A DNA stretch of 64,000 nt from Desulfobacter vibrioformis DSM 8776 (GTDB lineage Bacteria; Desulfobacterota; Desulfobacteria; Desulfobacterales; Desulfobacteraceae): assembly GCF_000745975.1 (NCBI RefSeq), contig NZ_JQKJ01000004.1:62001-126000 (forward strand). Reading direction: 5' to 3'. This document shows positions 30,601 through 38,147 of this stretch, piece after piece. Every line of letters starts with the position of its first letter. Position 1 is the stretch's first letter. Position numbers and translations under genes: made by a program. The notes below the pieces were generated by a model. That model saw only the letters and a list, made by a program, of their open reading frames with translations. It searched no databases and was not told the DNA's origin.

Positions 30601-30653
30601 CGGTTGCAACCCTTGATTCAGCATTCAACAAGACCTTTGGAGATAGAATATGA
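27651..30653 (+). CDS. purL: Phosphoribosylformylglycinamidine synthase, PurS-PurL fusion
   Basis: ATP-dependent synthetase part of FGAM synthase in purine synthesis. The 1000 residues are longer than PurL of the three-subunit type (about 740) and shorter than the single-chain type (about 1300). The extra N-terminal part (about 1-165) looks like two PurS-like modules in tandem (EITLKQDLRDAEG..., then WVGFRPGVRDNAGATAVEAV). The rest contains ETHNSPS, GGGGLSSSVGESAM and a C-terminal AIRS-like domain. The ammonia-producing subunit is encoded next by purQ, overlapping by 4 bases. Confidence 0.93.
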   Translation: MISNIEITLKQDLRDAEGQSLVKKAHAYFGIKMDDARCINIVTLESDLGQDELETIRREIFTNPVIQESSLGPLDIDFHFCIWVGFRPGVRDNAGATAVEAVRDLLKKDFLPGENIYTSKRYCLTGAELTREDAEKIARQILSNGIIQQYKVFGKDQWDKKTGADVKPAKVILNHTPGFDFMDIDSDEILARISHERSLSLNPRDIPVIRGYFLDKKVLAERAQMGLSKPTDVELEYISQSRSDHCCHNTFNGIFRYTDTETGQTTTEDSLFKTYIKAPTLALKETKNWVVSVLWDNAGVGAFDDENNYVITGETHNSPSNMEAYGGAITGIVGVYRDPMGTGLGSKLFMGSFGFCVGDINYNGPLKPPLHPRRLLDGVIEGVKDGGNKSGVPTTFGQTLFDPGYMGKSLVFVTALGIMPKTVNGKPSHEKTTSPGELIIMSGGRVGKDGIHGVTASSKSYSENTPAGHVQIGDPYTQKKMHDFLLICRDEGLITFITDNGGGGLSSSVGESAMLSNGCEVWLDKVPLKYEGMDMWEIWISESQERMTIAIKPENLDRFMALSDLHEVESTVIGKYTDSGKLHIKYKDKTCAYVDMDLLDKGFPAWEFEAVWTPPASRGLTEPVISTPTDFNSLLEQMLARPNICSKEWIIRQYDHEVQGGSVIKPLVGINRNIPTDASVTRPVLTSESGLAFSQSILPWYSKIDAYHMMACTIDEAVRRLIAVGGSLDHIGGVDNFCWPDIGYDAVSNPDGKFKAAQLVRACRALKDACMAYEIPLLSGKDSMYVDGHLEGAFGERIKVSALETVQFSAVSLVPDVSRCVTLEPKTAGDYLYVLGSTGDELGASEYYEMFGKTGLNVPRVDFSKLKTLYKALEKAIDKELVASCHAVGRGGLGIHLSLAAMAGGLGLDIDLAGLPLTDNLPLSSEKALFSESAGRFIVTVGPDKKQTFEKLCKGLPCACLGRVTDSHDRLNISADGNPVADLPVATLDSAFNKTFGDRI

Positions 30654-31489
30654 GCGGCGCAAGCGCTGTAAAAGCGCTGATACTGACGGGATTTGGCCTG
30701 AACTGTGATTCTGAAACCGCCTTTGCCTTTGAAAAGGCCGGTGCTGGTGCTCACCGGGTGCATATTAATTCCCTGATCAGAGGCGATGTCCGGTTGGCGG
30801 ATTTCCAGATTCTTGCATTCGGCGGCGGGTTTTCCTGGGGGGACGACCATGGGGCAGGGGTGATCCAGGCCCTGAAGCTGAAGAACAATATCGGAAAAGA
30901 TTTGCTGGACTTCGTGGATGACGGCAAACTGGTCATCGGGATCTGCAACGGATTCCAGGCCCTCGTGAATTTAGGCCTTTTGCCCGGCCTGGACCAGGAT
31001 TATACCCGCAGGTCCGTGGCCATTACCTATAATGACTGCGGCAATTTCAGGGACCAGTGGGTGAGGCTTGTGCCCGATGCAGACAGCCCCTGTGTGTTCA
31101 CAAAGGGATTGGGCGTATCTGACTATCCGGTACGCCACGGTGAAGGAAAGGTTGTTGCGGACCCTGACGTCCTTGCAAGCCTTATTGCCAACCGCCAGGT
31201 GGTATTCCGGTATGCAGATGCCAATGGTGTGCCTGCAAAGGGTGCCTTTCCGGCCAATCCCAATGGGGCTTTGGATGATATCGCGGGCATCTGTGATCCC
31301 ACAGGACGAATATTCGGCCTGATGCCCCATCCCGAAGGCTACAATCATTTTGGCAACCATCCGGACTGGCCCAGGCAGAAAGCTTGTGCAAAGCGCCAGG
31401 GCAAATCCCTTGAACAGACCATCACTACCGGAATTCGGCTGTTTGAAAACGGTGTGAACTATATCCAACGCTCTGTATCTATAGGCTGA
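30650..31489 (+). CDS. purQ: Phosphoribosylformylglycinamidine synthase glutaminase subunit PurQ
   Basis: Class I glutamine amidotransferase that supplies ammonia to PurL. 279 residues, longer than the ~225-residue Bacillus type. GICNGFQALVNLGLLPG holds the nucleophile Cys; MPHPEGYNHFGNHPDW provides the His/Glu. Only 14 bases separate its stop from repeat copy 3. Confidence 0.94.
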   Translation: MSGASAVKALILTGFGLNCDSETAFAFEKAGAGAHRVHINSLIRGDVRLADFQILAFGGGFSWGDDHGAGVIQALKLKNNIGKDLLDFVDDGKLVIGICNGFQALVNLGLLPGLDQDYTRRSVAITYNDCGNFRDQWVRLVPDADSPCVFTKGLGVSDYPVRHGEGKVVADPDVLASLIANRQVVFRYADANGVPAKGAFPANPNGALDDIAGICDPTGRIFGLMPHPEGYNHFGNHPDWPRQKACAKRQGKSLEQTITTGIRLFENGVNYIQRSVSIG

Positions 31490-31503
31490 ATGAAAACCCC
31501 CAA

Positions 31504-31646
31504 CTCAATGTTATAAACTCAAGCATTGAGTTTTTTATTTTACCATGAAGGACATGAAGAGCATGAAGAGCATGAAGAATATATACCGGAAAATTAATCT
31601 TCATGTCCTTCATGCTCTTCATGGTTTTAATTCGGAAGCATCTTAA
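31504..31646. repeat. Dispersed palindromic repeat family, copy 3 (reverse orientation)
   Basis: Related to the elements at 9182-9321 and 11840-11988 but inverted. It begins CTCAATGTTATAAACTC and contains the ATGAAGGAC/ATGAAGAGC units and GGTTTTAATTCGGAAGCATCTTAAG. The right terminal repeat is missing: the sequence passes straight into the ATG of the next gene. Confidence 0.8.
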
Positions 31647-31648
31647 GC

Positions 31649-32344
31649 ATGCTGGGAACCATTGTAAATACCTTTGCCATCCTGGCAGGTACAACCATTG
31701 GAATGCTGTTTCGAAACGGAATTCCTGAAAAGTACAACATCACCGTGCTCCAGGCCATTGCCCTGTCCGTCATTCTTATCGGACTGAAAAGTGCCTTGGG
31801 GTGCCCGGATATTCTGGTGATCATTATCAGTCTTGCCGTTGGTGCCGTTATCGGTGAGTTTTTAGCCATAGAAGCGTATCTTAAAAATTTGGGGGATTTT
31901 CTGGAAAGAAAATTCACAGATCCGGTCGCCTCAACCCCTTCCATGTCAACGGCCTTTGTTACGGCTTCCCTTTTATTTTGCGTAGGTTCCATGGCCATAG
32001 TGGGCTCCCTTGAAAGCGGACTCACAGGCAATCATGCAACCTTGTTTGCCAAATCCTTTCTGGACGGTGTGACTTCCATTATCCTGACCGCATCCTTAGG
32101 GGTCGGGGTGGGGCTTTCCGCCGGGGCTGTTCTGGTTTACCAGGGCGCCATAACCCTTGCCGCAGGATTCATGAAACCCTATCTGATCCCTTCGGTGGTC
32201 AGCCAGATGTCCGGGGCAGGGGGGCTGCTCATCGCAGCCATTGGATTGAACATGATCCGGGAGAAAAAGATTGCCGTGGGCAACATGCTGCCGGCCATTT
32301 TTCTGCCGTTGATCTATTATTTTGCCACAACCCTATTCAAGTAA
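31649..32344 (+). CDS. DUF554 family membrane protein
   Basis: A 231-residue integral membrane protein with about seven hydrophobic segments. MLGTIVNTFAILAGTTIGMLFRNGIPE, LFCVGSMAIVGSLESGL and GAGGLLIAAIGLNMI are the usual DUF554 (YdfK/YqgA-like) features. Function unknown; a transporter-like role is often assumed. Its upstream region, including any ribosome-binding site, is formed by repeat copy 3. Confidence 0.88.
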   Translation: MLGTIVNTFAILAGTTIGMLFRNGIPEKYNITVLQAIALSVILIGLKSALGCPDILVIIISLAVGAVIGEFLAIEAYLKNLGDFLERKFTDPVASTPSMSTAFVTASLLFCVGSMAIVGSLESGLTGNHATLFAKSFLDGVTSIILTASLGVGVGLSAGAVLVYQGAITLAAGFMKPYLIPSVVSQMSGAGGLLIAAIGLNMIREKKIAVGNMLPAIFLPLIYYFATTLFK

Positions 32345-32348
32345 TGTC

Positions 32349-33011
32349 ATGGCCATTGATATTGCATTTTTTATTGGGACCTTAAGACAAGAGGTTGAGA
32401 CCTACCAGGTGCCGGTGGTGGACCTGATTGCCGTCCAGAGCCGGTCTGCCTTTAAAGTGCTTGTGGCCACGATCCTGTCCGCAAGAACCAAGGATGAAGT
32501 CACGGCGGTTGCGGCCCAGCGCCTGCTGGAAAAGGCTCCGGACCCTGGATCATTGAGAATGCTTTCCGTTTCCCATATCCAGGACCTGATTTTTCCCGTG
32601 GGGTTTTACAAATCCAAAGCGCAATATTTATCCAAACTGCCCGATGCCCTGGATGCCTTTGGGGGAAAGGTCCCTGATGAGATTGAGGCGCTGGTGACGC
32701 TTCCGGGGGTAGGGCGTAAAACCGCCAACCTGGTCAGGTCCGTGGCCTTTGACAAGGACGCCATCTGCGTGGACACCCATGTACACCGGATCATGAATAT
32801 CTGGGGGTATGTGAAAACAAAAACCCCCCTTGATACGGAAAAAGCATTAAGGAAAAAGCTGCCGAGAAAATTCTGGAAAGAGGTGAACCGGATTCTGGTT
32901 GCCTTTGGCCAGGGCACCTGCCGTCCGGTCGGCCCCCATTGTTACCGTTGTGTACTCGAAGAACACTGTCCTAAAAAAGGGGTGAAACCGGCAAAACCGC
33001 CCCGTTTTTAG
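32349..33011 (+). CDS. nth: Endonuclease III
   Basis: DNA glycosylase/AP lyase for oxidised pyrimidines. The ATG at 32349 gives 220 residues. The helix-hairpin-helix LPGVGRKTANLV includes the catalytic Lys, VDTHVHR the catalytic Asp, and the C terminus has the iron-sulfur loop C-x6-C-x2-C-x5-C (CRPVGPHCYRCVLEEHC). It starts just after the DUF554 stop. Confidence 0.95.
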   Translation: MAIDIAFFIGTLRQEVETYQVPVVDLIAVQSRSAFKVLVATILSARTKDEVTAVAAQRLLEKAPDPGSLRMLSVSHIQDLIFPVGFYKSKAQYLSKLPDALDAFGGKVPDEIEALVTLPGVGRKTANLVRSVAFDKDAICVDTHVHRIMNIWGYVKTKTPLDTEKALRKKLPRKFWKEVNRILVAFGQGTCRPVGPHCYRCVLEEHCPKKGVKPAKPPRF

Positions 33012-33013
33012 TG

Positions 33014-33292
33014 TTACTCTGATGCTGCTCTGTAAATTTCTTTGTCTCGTCGGGGACCCACTGCAAGGACATAAACAATGACTTTTTGTTCGACGATCCT
33101 GTAAACAACCCTGTAATCACCGATTCGCAGTTTTCTGAAATTTTTCAAGTTATGGGACAGAGGTATCTCGTACTGATCCGGGGCTGTTGTCAGTTTTTTA
33201 TCAATTGTCTTGATGATGCGGCTGGCGGCCGACGGTCCCACGCTTTTTAAATCATCATCAACATCTTTATGATACAAAATTTCCCAGGTCAT
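33014..33292 (-). CDS. RelE/ParE family toxin
   Basis: A 92-residue toxin with the RelE-like pattern (WEILYHKDVDDDLKSVGPSAASRIIKTI, then HNLKNFRKLRIGDYRVVYRI and VIVYVLAVGPRRDKEIYR). RelE-type proteins cut mRNA on the ribosome; ParE types poison gyrase. The conserved R-GDYRVVY part favours RelE. It overlaps the upstream antitoxin-like frame by 4 bases. Confidence 0.85.
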   Translation of the reverse strand: MTWEILYHKDVDDDLKSVGPSAASRIIKTIDKKLTTAPDQYEIPLSHNLKNFRKLRIGDYRVVYRIVEQKVIVYVLAVGPRRDKEIYRAASE

Positions 33293-33423
33293 TTTGTATA
33301 TTTTTCCATCATCTCTGCGTGGGAAATTGTCTCGGCAGGATCAAAATTCTGAATCCTGGACAGGGCCAGTGCTGTGAGACGAAGATCCTCAATTTCATCA
33401 ATCCTTACTATATGAATGATCAA
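33289..33423 (-). CDS. Short antitoxin-like protein upstream of relE
   Basis: A 44-residue frame from a TTG start, containing DEIEDLRLTALALSRIQNF and ending ISHAEMMEKYTK. The C-terminal part matches the toxin-binding tails of small antitoxins. The stop overlaps the toxin ATG (ATGA). There is no DNA-binding N terminus and no clear ribosome-binding site, so it may be N-terminally truncated or start at a non-standard codon. Confidence 0.5.
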   Translation of the reverse strand: MIIHIVRIDEIEDLRLTALALSRIQNFDPAETISHAEMMEKYTK

Positions 33424-33689
33424 TAAAAATATTTAACAATATTTCACGAGTTTGTAAGGATAATTAAACTCGGTGAACATTTTCTGACAAGTTTTCATAG
33501 GTAGGGAGTCCGCTCTACTCTTGCTTTTTAGGTAACGGATTTACTTGAAAAATCCAATGGGTTTTGCTCTAATAGACAGGCAACACCATGAATACTTTTA
33601 CACCTTGAGCTTTCAAGTCTGTTGAATCAAACGGTTTCAAATTGGATGGTGAACTTATCTGTTTCTCCCACATTGGAGGCATTTTTTCC
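33424..33689. other. Region between the relE locus and the formate dehydrogenase
   Basis: It should contain promoters for both directions. GGAGG at 33675-33679 is the ribosome-binding site of the next gene. No riboswitch or operator was recognised. Confidence 0.35.
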
Positions 33690-35381
33690 ATGATTTCTCA
33701 ATCCGTTCGTACACAGATCAACCGTCTTTGCGCGCGTTATCCGCGTAAGGAATCTGCGCTTATGCCGGCGTTATCCCTTATGCAGCGTGAGAACGAAAAT
33801 GTGCTGACCCGTGCACAGATCCGTGCTGTTGCAAAGGCGGTTGGCGTCTCTGCTGCAAAGGCCTTCGGTGTGGCAACATTTTACACGATGTACAATGTTG
33901 GCGGCACGATTGGTAAATATCATCTCCAGGTAGATACCAATATTCCTGCTACCCTTATGGGGGGACTGGAAATCCTGGCGCACCTGGAAAAGATTCTGGG
34001 TATCAAAGCAGGGGAAAGTACGGCAGATGGTCTGTTCACCCTGACGGCAGTCGAGTGTCTGGGCTCGTGCGGAACCTGTCCGGTTATTCAGGTTAATGAT
34101 GTTTATTACGAAAACATGACTTTCGCCCGCACAGACGAGCTGATTGCCTCCCTGCGCAAAGGCGTGATGCCCCGGGCTGATCCCACGTCATTTTTTTATA
34201 CCGAGCCGGGTATTCTTTTGAAAAATCGCGGTCAACCCAGCATTGCGCCACACGATTATGCGGCCTTGGATAAGGCCCTGGGCATGGCACCTGATGTTGT
34301 CCGCGCAGAAGTGACGAAATCATTATTGCGCGGAAGAGGGGGGGCCGGCTTTCCTGCAGGAACCAAATGGGGCTTTTTGACCCAAGACGCCACCAGGCCT
34401 GTGTACCTGGTGTGTAATGCAGACGAAGGTGAGCCCGGAACCTTCAAGGATCGTCAGATCATGCAGTATGATCCCCACCTTCTCATTGAGGGGATTGCCA
34501 TTGCTGCACATGCTATCGGTGCCCGAACAGCCTTCATCTATATCCGGGGTGAGTTCGGTTTTATTGCGGATGTTCTGGAAAAGGCGATTGCCCGGGCCCC
34601 GGTGAAACATATTGACATTGTTGTTCATCGTGGCGCGGGGTCCTACGTCTGTGGTGATGAGACCGCGTTGATGGAATCCATTGAAGGCAAACGCGGCAAT
34701 CCACGTCCCAAACCGCCGTTTCCTGCCAATATCGGGCTGTATGGTTGCCCCACGATCATTAACAATGTCGAGACCCTTTCCTGTCTGCCTTATATTGTGA
34801 CCCATGGTGCGGATGCTTTCAAAAAGATCGGCACGGTTGGGAATTCAGGGCCAAAGATTTATAGTGTGTCAGGGCAGGTCAACAAACCCGGCGCTTTTGA
34901 ATTTCCCATGGGTGTGACACTGGACAAGGTGCTGGCGGCGGCCGGGGGCGTGAAAGGAACCTTGAAGGCTGTGATCGTCGGCGGATTGTCGGTTCCTATC
35001 CTGACGGCACAAGAGGCAAAAGGACTGGTGCTTGACTACGCTTCCTGTGTTAAGGCAGGAACGCTGCTCGGTTCCGGCGGTATTATGGTGATGAATGATA
35101 CCGTGTCTATTCCGCAGGTGGCGCTGCGTACCATAGCGTTTTATGCTCACGAATCTTGCGGGCAGTGCGTTCCCTGCCGTGAAGGGTCGAATTTGATCAA
35201 GAACCGGCTGAGCGCGCTGGTAAAAGGGACAGGCACCCACAAAGATATAGATTTAATCCTCAAGATCTGTGCTGGGGTTAAAGGATTGACCCTTTGCCCG
35301 CTTGGAGAAGCCTTTGCCATGCCGGTTGAGGCAATGGTCAAAAAATTTCGTCCTGAATTTGAAGCCCTTGTAAAATTTTAA
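33690..35381 (+). CDS. NuoE-NuoF fusion, NAD-linked electron-transfer subunit
   Basis: 563 residues from the ATG at 33690. The N-terminal NuoE-like thioredoxin-fold domain (about 1-150) is fused to a NuoF-like domain. The NuoF part has the FMN/NADH site GRGGAGFPAGTKWGF and CNADEGEPGTFKDR, an SLBB domain and a C-terminal [4Fe-4S] motif (ESCGQCVPCREG plus LCPLG). The NuoE part keeps CLGSC (Cys123, Cys127), but the first two cluster ligands are replaced by Asp82 and Ala87 (VDTNIPATLMGG). It lies 14 bases before the formate dehydrogenase gene and probably passes electrons to NAD. Confidence 0.92.
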   Translation: MISQSVRTQINRLCARYPRKESALMPALSLMQRENENVLTRAQIRAVAKAVGVSAAKAFGVATFYTMYNVGGTIGKYHLQVDTNIPATLMGGLEILAHLEKILGIKAGESTADGLFTLTAVECLGSCGTCPVIQVNDVYYENMTFARTDELIASLRKGVMPRADPTSFFYTEPGILLKNRGQPSIAPHDYAALDKALGMAPDVVRAEVTKSLLRGRGGAGFPAGTKWGFLTQDATRPVYLVCNADEGEPGTFKDRQIMQYDPHLLIEGIAIAAHAIGARTAFIYIRGEFGFIADVLEKAIARAPVKHIDIVVHRGAGSYVCGDETALMESIEGKRGNPRPKPPFPANIGLYGCPTIINNVETLSCLPYIVTHGADAFKKIGTVGNSGPKIYSVSGQVNKPGAFEFPMGVTLDKVLAAAGGVKGTLKAVIVGGLSVPILTAQEAKGLVLDYASCVKAGTLLGSGGIMVMNDTVSIPQVALRTIAFYAHESCGQCVPCREGSNLIKNRLSALVKGTGTHKDIDLILKICAGVKGLTLCPLGEAFAMPVEAMVKKFRPEFEALVKF

Positions 35382-35395
35382 CTGGAGAAAATTCA

Positions 35396-38134
35396 ATGTC
35401 GATAATTCAGATCAACGGCCGGGCGTGTCCATTTGAGGGGGAAAAAACAATCCTTGAAGTGGCGCGGGACAATGGGATCTATATCCCCTCTCTGTGTTAT
35501 CACAAAAAGACAGGTCCTGCGGGCAAGTGCCGGGCGTGTGTCGTAGAAGTCGAAGAGATGAGAGGGTTACAGACCTCCTGTACAGTGATGGCCCGGGATG
35601 GCATGACAGTAACGGGCAATTCTGTCAAAGCGCTGGAAGCACAGAAAATGGTCGTGGATCTTCTGCTGTCCAGCGGGAACCACGACTGTCTGGCCTGCGA
35701 GCAGAACGGACAATGTGAGCTTCAGGATGCGGCTTACTTTCTCGGGATTGAGCGTGGCTCGTTCAAGTATGCTGACATTCCCCGGGAACTGGACATCAGT
35801 TCCGCGTGCATCCAGGTGGATCGCAGCAAATGTATCGCCTGCGGCCGCTGCGTCAGCGCCTGCAATACTGTTGTCGTAAATGAAATTCTGGATTTCAAGT
35901 ATCGTGGCCACGAGACAGCCATCGTGTTTGATGATGACCGTCAGATGGGCCAGTCCGGTTGTGTGCAGTGCGGCGAATGTGTGCAGCTTTGCCCGGTGGG
36001 GGCATTGGTTGATAAAAAGTCAGTTGGAAAGGGACGTCCCTGGCAACTGGAAAAGGTGGATACCACCTGTCCGTACTGCGGCGTTGGCTGTCAGGTGACT
36101 TTGCATGTGGACAAACAGAACAACAAGATTGTTCGCGTGACCGGGCGGGAAACTTTTCCCAATGAAGGGATGTTGTGTGTCAAGGGGCGTTACGGGTATG
36201 AGTTCCCTTCCAATGAAACCCGTTTGAAATACCCAATGATCAGGAAAAACGGCGGGCATGTCCGTGTTTCCTGGGACGAGGCCTTGGATTACACAGCAAG
36301 CCGTATCAAGGCCCTTGTGGACAGATATGGTCCTGATACCTTTTCTGCATTTGGATCGGGGCGTATTACCAATGAAAATAATTACGCCATCCAGAAGTTT
36401 ACCAGAGGGGTAATCAAGACCAACAATGTGGATCATTGCGCCCGGGCTTGTCACGCGCCCACAGTGGCCGGTCTGGCTGCCGCATTCGGATCCGGCGCGA
36501 TGACCAATTCCATCAGGGAAATTGGTGATGCACAAGTTTTGTTTGTGATCGGTTCCAATACCACCGAGGCCCATCCGGTTATTTCGTACTTCATGAAACA
36601 ATCGGTTAAAAAGGGCGGCACATTGATTGTCAGCGATCCGCGCAAGATTGATTTGACACGGTGGGCCGGATTGCACGTGCAGCACAAGGTGGGAACGGAT
36701 GTCCCTTATCTGAACGCCATCATCCATGACATATTTGCCAATGGGTGGGAAGATAAAGCGTTCCTGGCGAACTGTACCGAAAATCCTGACCAGATCCGGG
36801 AGTGGGTCAAGGAATGTACGCCTGAAGCGGCCTCTGAAATTTGCGGGGTCCCGGCAGAAACGATCCGCCAGGTGGCGCGTATCCTTGGAACGGCCAAATC
36901 AGCCAGTGTGTGTTACACCCTGGGGATTACCGAGCATATCTGCGGAACTGACAATGTAAAAACCATTGCCAACCTGCAAATGGTATTGGGAAATCTGGGG
37001 AAGTACGCTGCCGGGGTGAATCCCCTGCGTGGTCAGAACAACGTGCAGGGTGCCTGTGATATGGGGGCCCTGCCCAACGTGTTCCACACCTACCAGCCGG
37101 TGGATGATCCCGCGGTGGTTGCCAAGTTTGAAAAGGCCTGGGGGGTGGCCGGCATGTCTGCCAGGCCCGGTTACAAAATGCCCACCATGCTGCGCAAGGC
37201 ACTGGACGGCGGCACCAGGGTGCTTTACTGCGTGGGTGATAATACCGTCCAGACCGAGCCGAACATGGCACACACGATCAAACAGCTTGAAGCCCTTGAA
37301 TTCTTTGTCTGCGTGGATATTTTCCCGACCATTACGACGCACTACGCGGATGTCATTTTCCCGGTTACCGCATGGGGTGAAGAGGATGGCACCTTTACCA
37401 ATACGGAACGTCGTGTACAACGTGTCAGAGCCGCATTGAAGGCCCCGGGAGAAGCGCGTTCACATTGGCGGGTGATGCAGGCACTTGGCAAACGGTTGGG
37501 GGTGGATCTTGGATTTACCTCTTCCCGGGCCGTGTATGAAGATATGCGAAGATCCTCTACCAGCTACGCAGGAATTACCTGGGACCGTATTTCTGAGAAG
37601 GGATTGCAATGGCCTTGTCCCACGCTGGAGCACCCGGGTACAAAATTTTTGCATAGGGACGGCAAGTTTACCCGGGGCAAAGGGTTGTTCCACCATACGG
37701 TGTATCGTCAGCAGGCTGAGCCGCCGGATCAGGCGTATCCATTGGTGCTTTCCACCGGAAGACGTCTCTGGCACTACCATTCTGGAACCCAGACGCGTAA
37801 TTGTGTCGGATTGGAAGCGCTGTTCCCCGAAGAGTTGATGGAACTGAGCCCTGTTGATGCCGAAAATCTGGGCATCAAAACCGGAGATCAAGTCAAAGCC
37901 ATCAGCCGTCGGGGTGAGATTCGGCTGACAGCCTGGGTGACTGAACGATCGGCACCCGGTGTTTGCTGGTGTTCTTTCCATTTCTGGGAAGCCTGTGGTA
38001 ATGTGCTGACCATTGATGCCTTTGATGATGTGGCTGAAACTGCCGAGTACAAGGCGTGTGCAATCAAGCTTGAAAAGCTTGCCGACGGCACCATGGACCG
38101 GGCGAGCGATGTGAGGCGGCAGGCCAGACCCTGA
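35396..38134 (+). CDS. fdhA: Formate dehydrogenase alpha subunit (Mo/W-bisPGD)
   Basis: 912 residues. A NuoG-like N terminus carries a [2Fe-2S] site (SLCYHKKTGPAGKCRAC plus a later Cys), a His/Cys [4Fe-4S] site (NHDCLACEQNGQC) and two ferredoxin clusters (CIACGRCVSAC, CVQCGECVQLCP). The catalytic part begins with the proximal cluster TTCPYCGVGC. NVDHCARACHAPTVAGLAA holds Cys352 at the position of the metal ligand, so this is a cysteine, not selenocysteine, enzyme. It oxidises formate or reduces CO2, cytoplasmic since no Tat signal is present, paired with the NuoEF-type subunit. A related oxidoreductase is possible but less likely. Confidence 0.9.
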   Translation: MSIIQINGRACPFEGEKTILEVARDNGIYIPSLCYHKKTGPAGKCRACVVEVEEMRGLQTSCTVMARDGMTVTGNSVKALEAQKMVVDLLLSSGNHDCLACEQNGQCELQDAAYFLGIERGSFKYADIPRELDISSACIQVDRSKCIACGRCVSACNTVVVNEILDFKYRGHETAIVFDDDRQMGQSGCVQCGECVQLCPVGALVDKKSVGKGRPWQLEKVDTTCPYCGVGCQVTLHVDKQNNKIVRVTGRETFPNEGMLCVKGRYGYEFPSNETRLKYPMIRKNGGHVRVSWDEALDYTASRIKALVDRYGPDTFSAFGSGRITNENNYAIQKFTRGVIKTNNVDHCARACHAPTVAGLAAAFGSGAMTNSIREIGDAQVLFVIGSNTTEAHPVISYFMKQSVKKGGTLIVSDPRKIDLTRWAGLHVQHKVGTDVPYLNAIIHDIFANGWEDKAFLANCTENPDQIREWVKECTPEAASEICGVPAETIRQVARILGTAKSASVCYTLGITEHICGTDNVKTIANLQMVLGNLGKYAAGVNPLRGQNNVQGACDMGALPNVFHTYQPVDDPAVVAKFEKAWGVAGMSARPGYKMPTMLRKALDGGTRVLYCVGDNTVQTEPNMAHTIKQLEALEFFVCVDIFPTITTHYADVIFPVTAWGEEDGTFTNTERRVQRVRAALKAPGEARSHWRVMQALGKRLGVDLGFTSSRAVYEDMRRSSTSYAGITWDRISEKGLQWPCPTLEHPGTKFLHRDGKFTRGKGLFHHTVYRQQAEPPDQAYPLVLSTGRRLWHYHSGTQTRNCVGLEALFPEELMELSPVDAENLGIKTGDQVKAISRRGEIRLTAWVTERSAPGVCWCSFHFWEACGNVLTIDAFDDVAETAEYKACAIKLEKLADGTMDRASDVRRQARP

Positions 38135-38147
38135 TTTTTCTGGACCC

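Noticed and set aside
31540-31625. Tandem 9-base units that might suggest a CRISPR or tandem array
   Set aside because: Units are contiguous without spacers and belong to the dispersed palindromic family; no cas genes are present.
33569-33691. A 40-residue minus-strand frame ending in QGVKVFMVLPVY
   Set aside because: Protein-like by eye, but it overlaps the ribosome-binding site and start of the NuoEF gene and has no initiation signal.
36430-36460. Possible selenocysteine at the formate dehydrogenase active site
   Set aside because: The codon at position 352 is TGT (Cys), not TGA.
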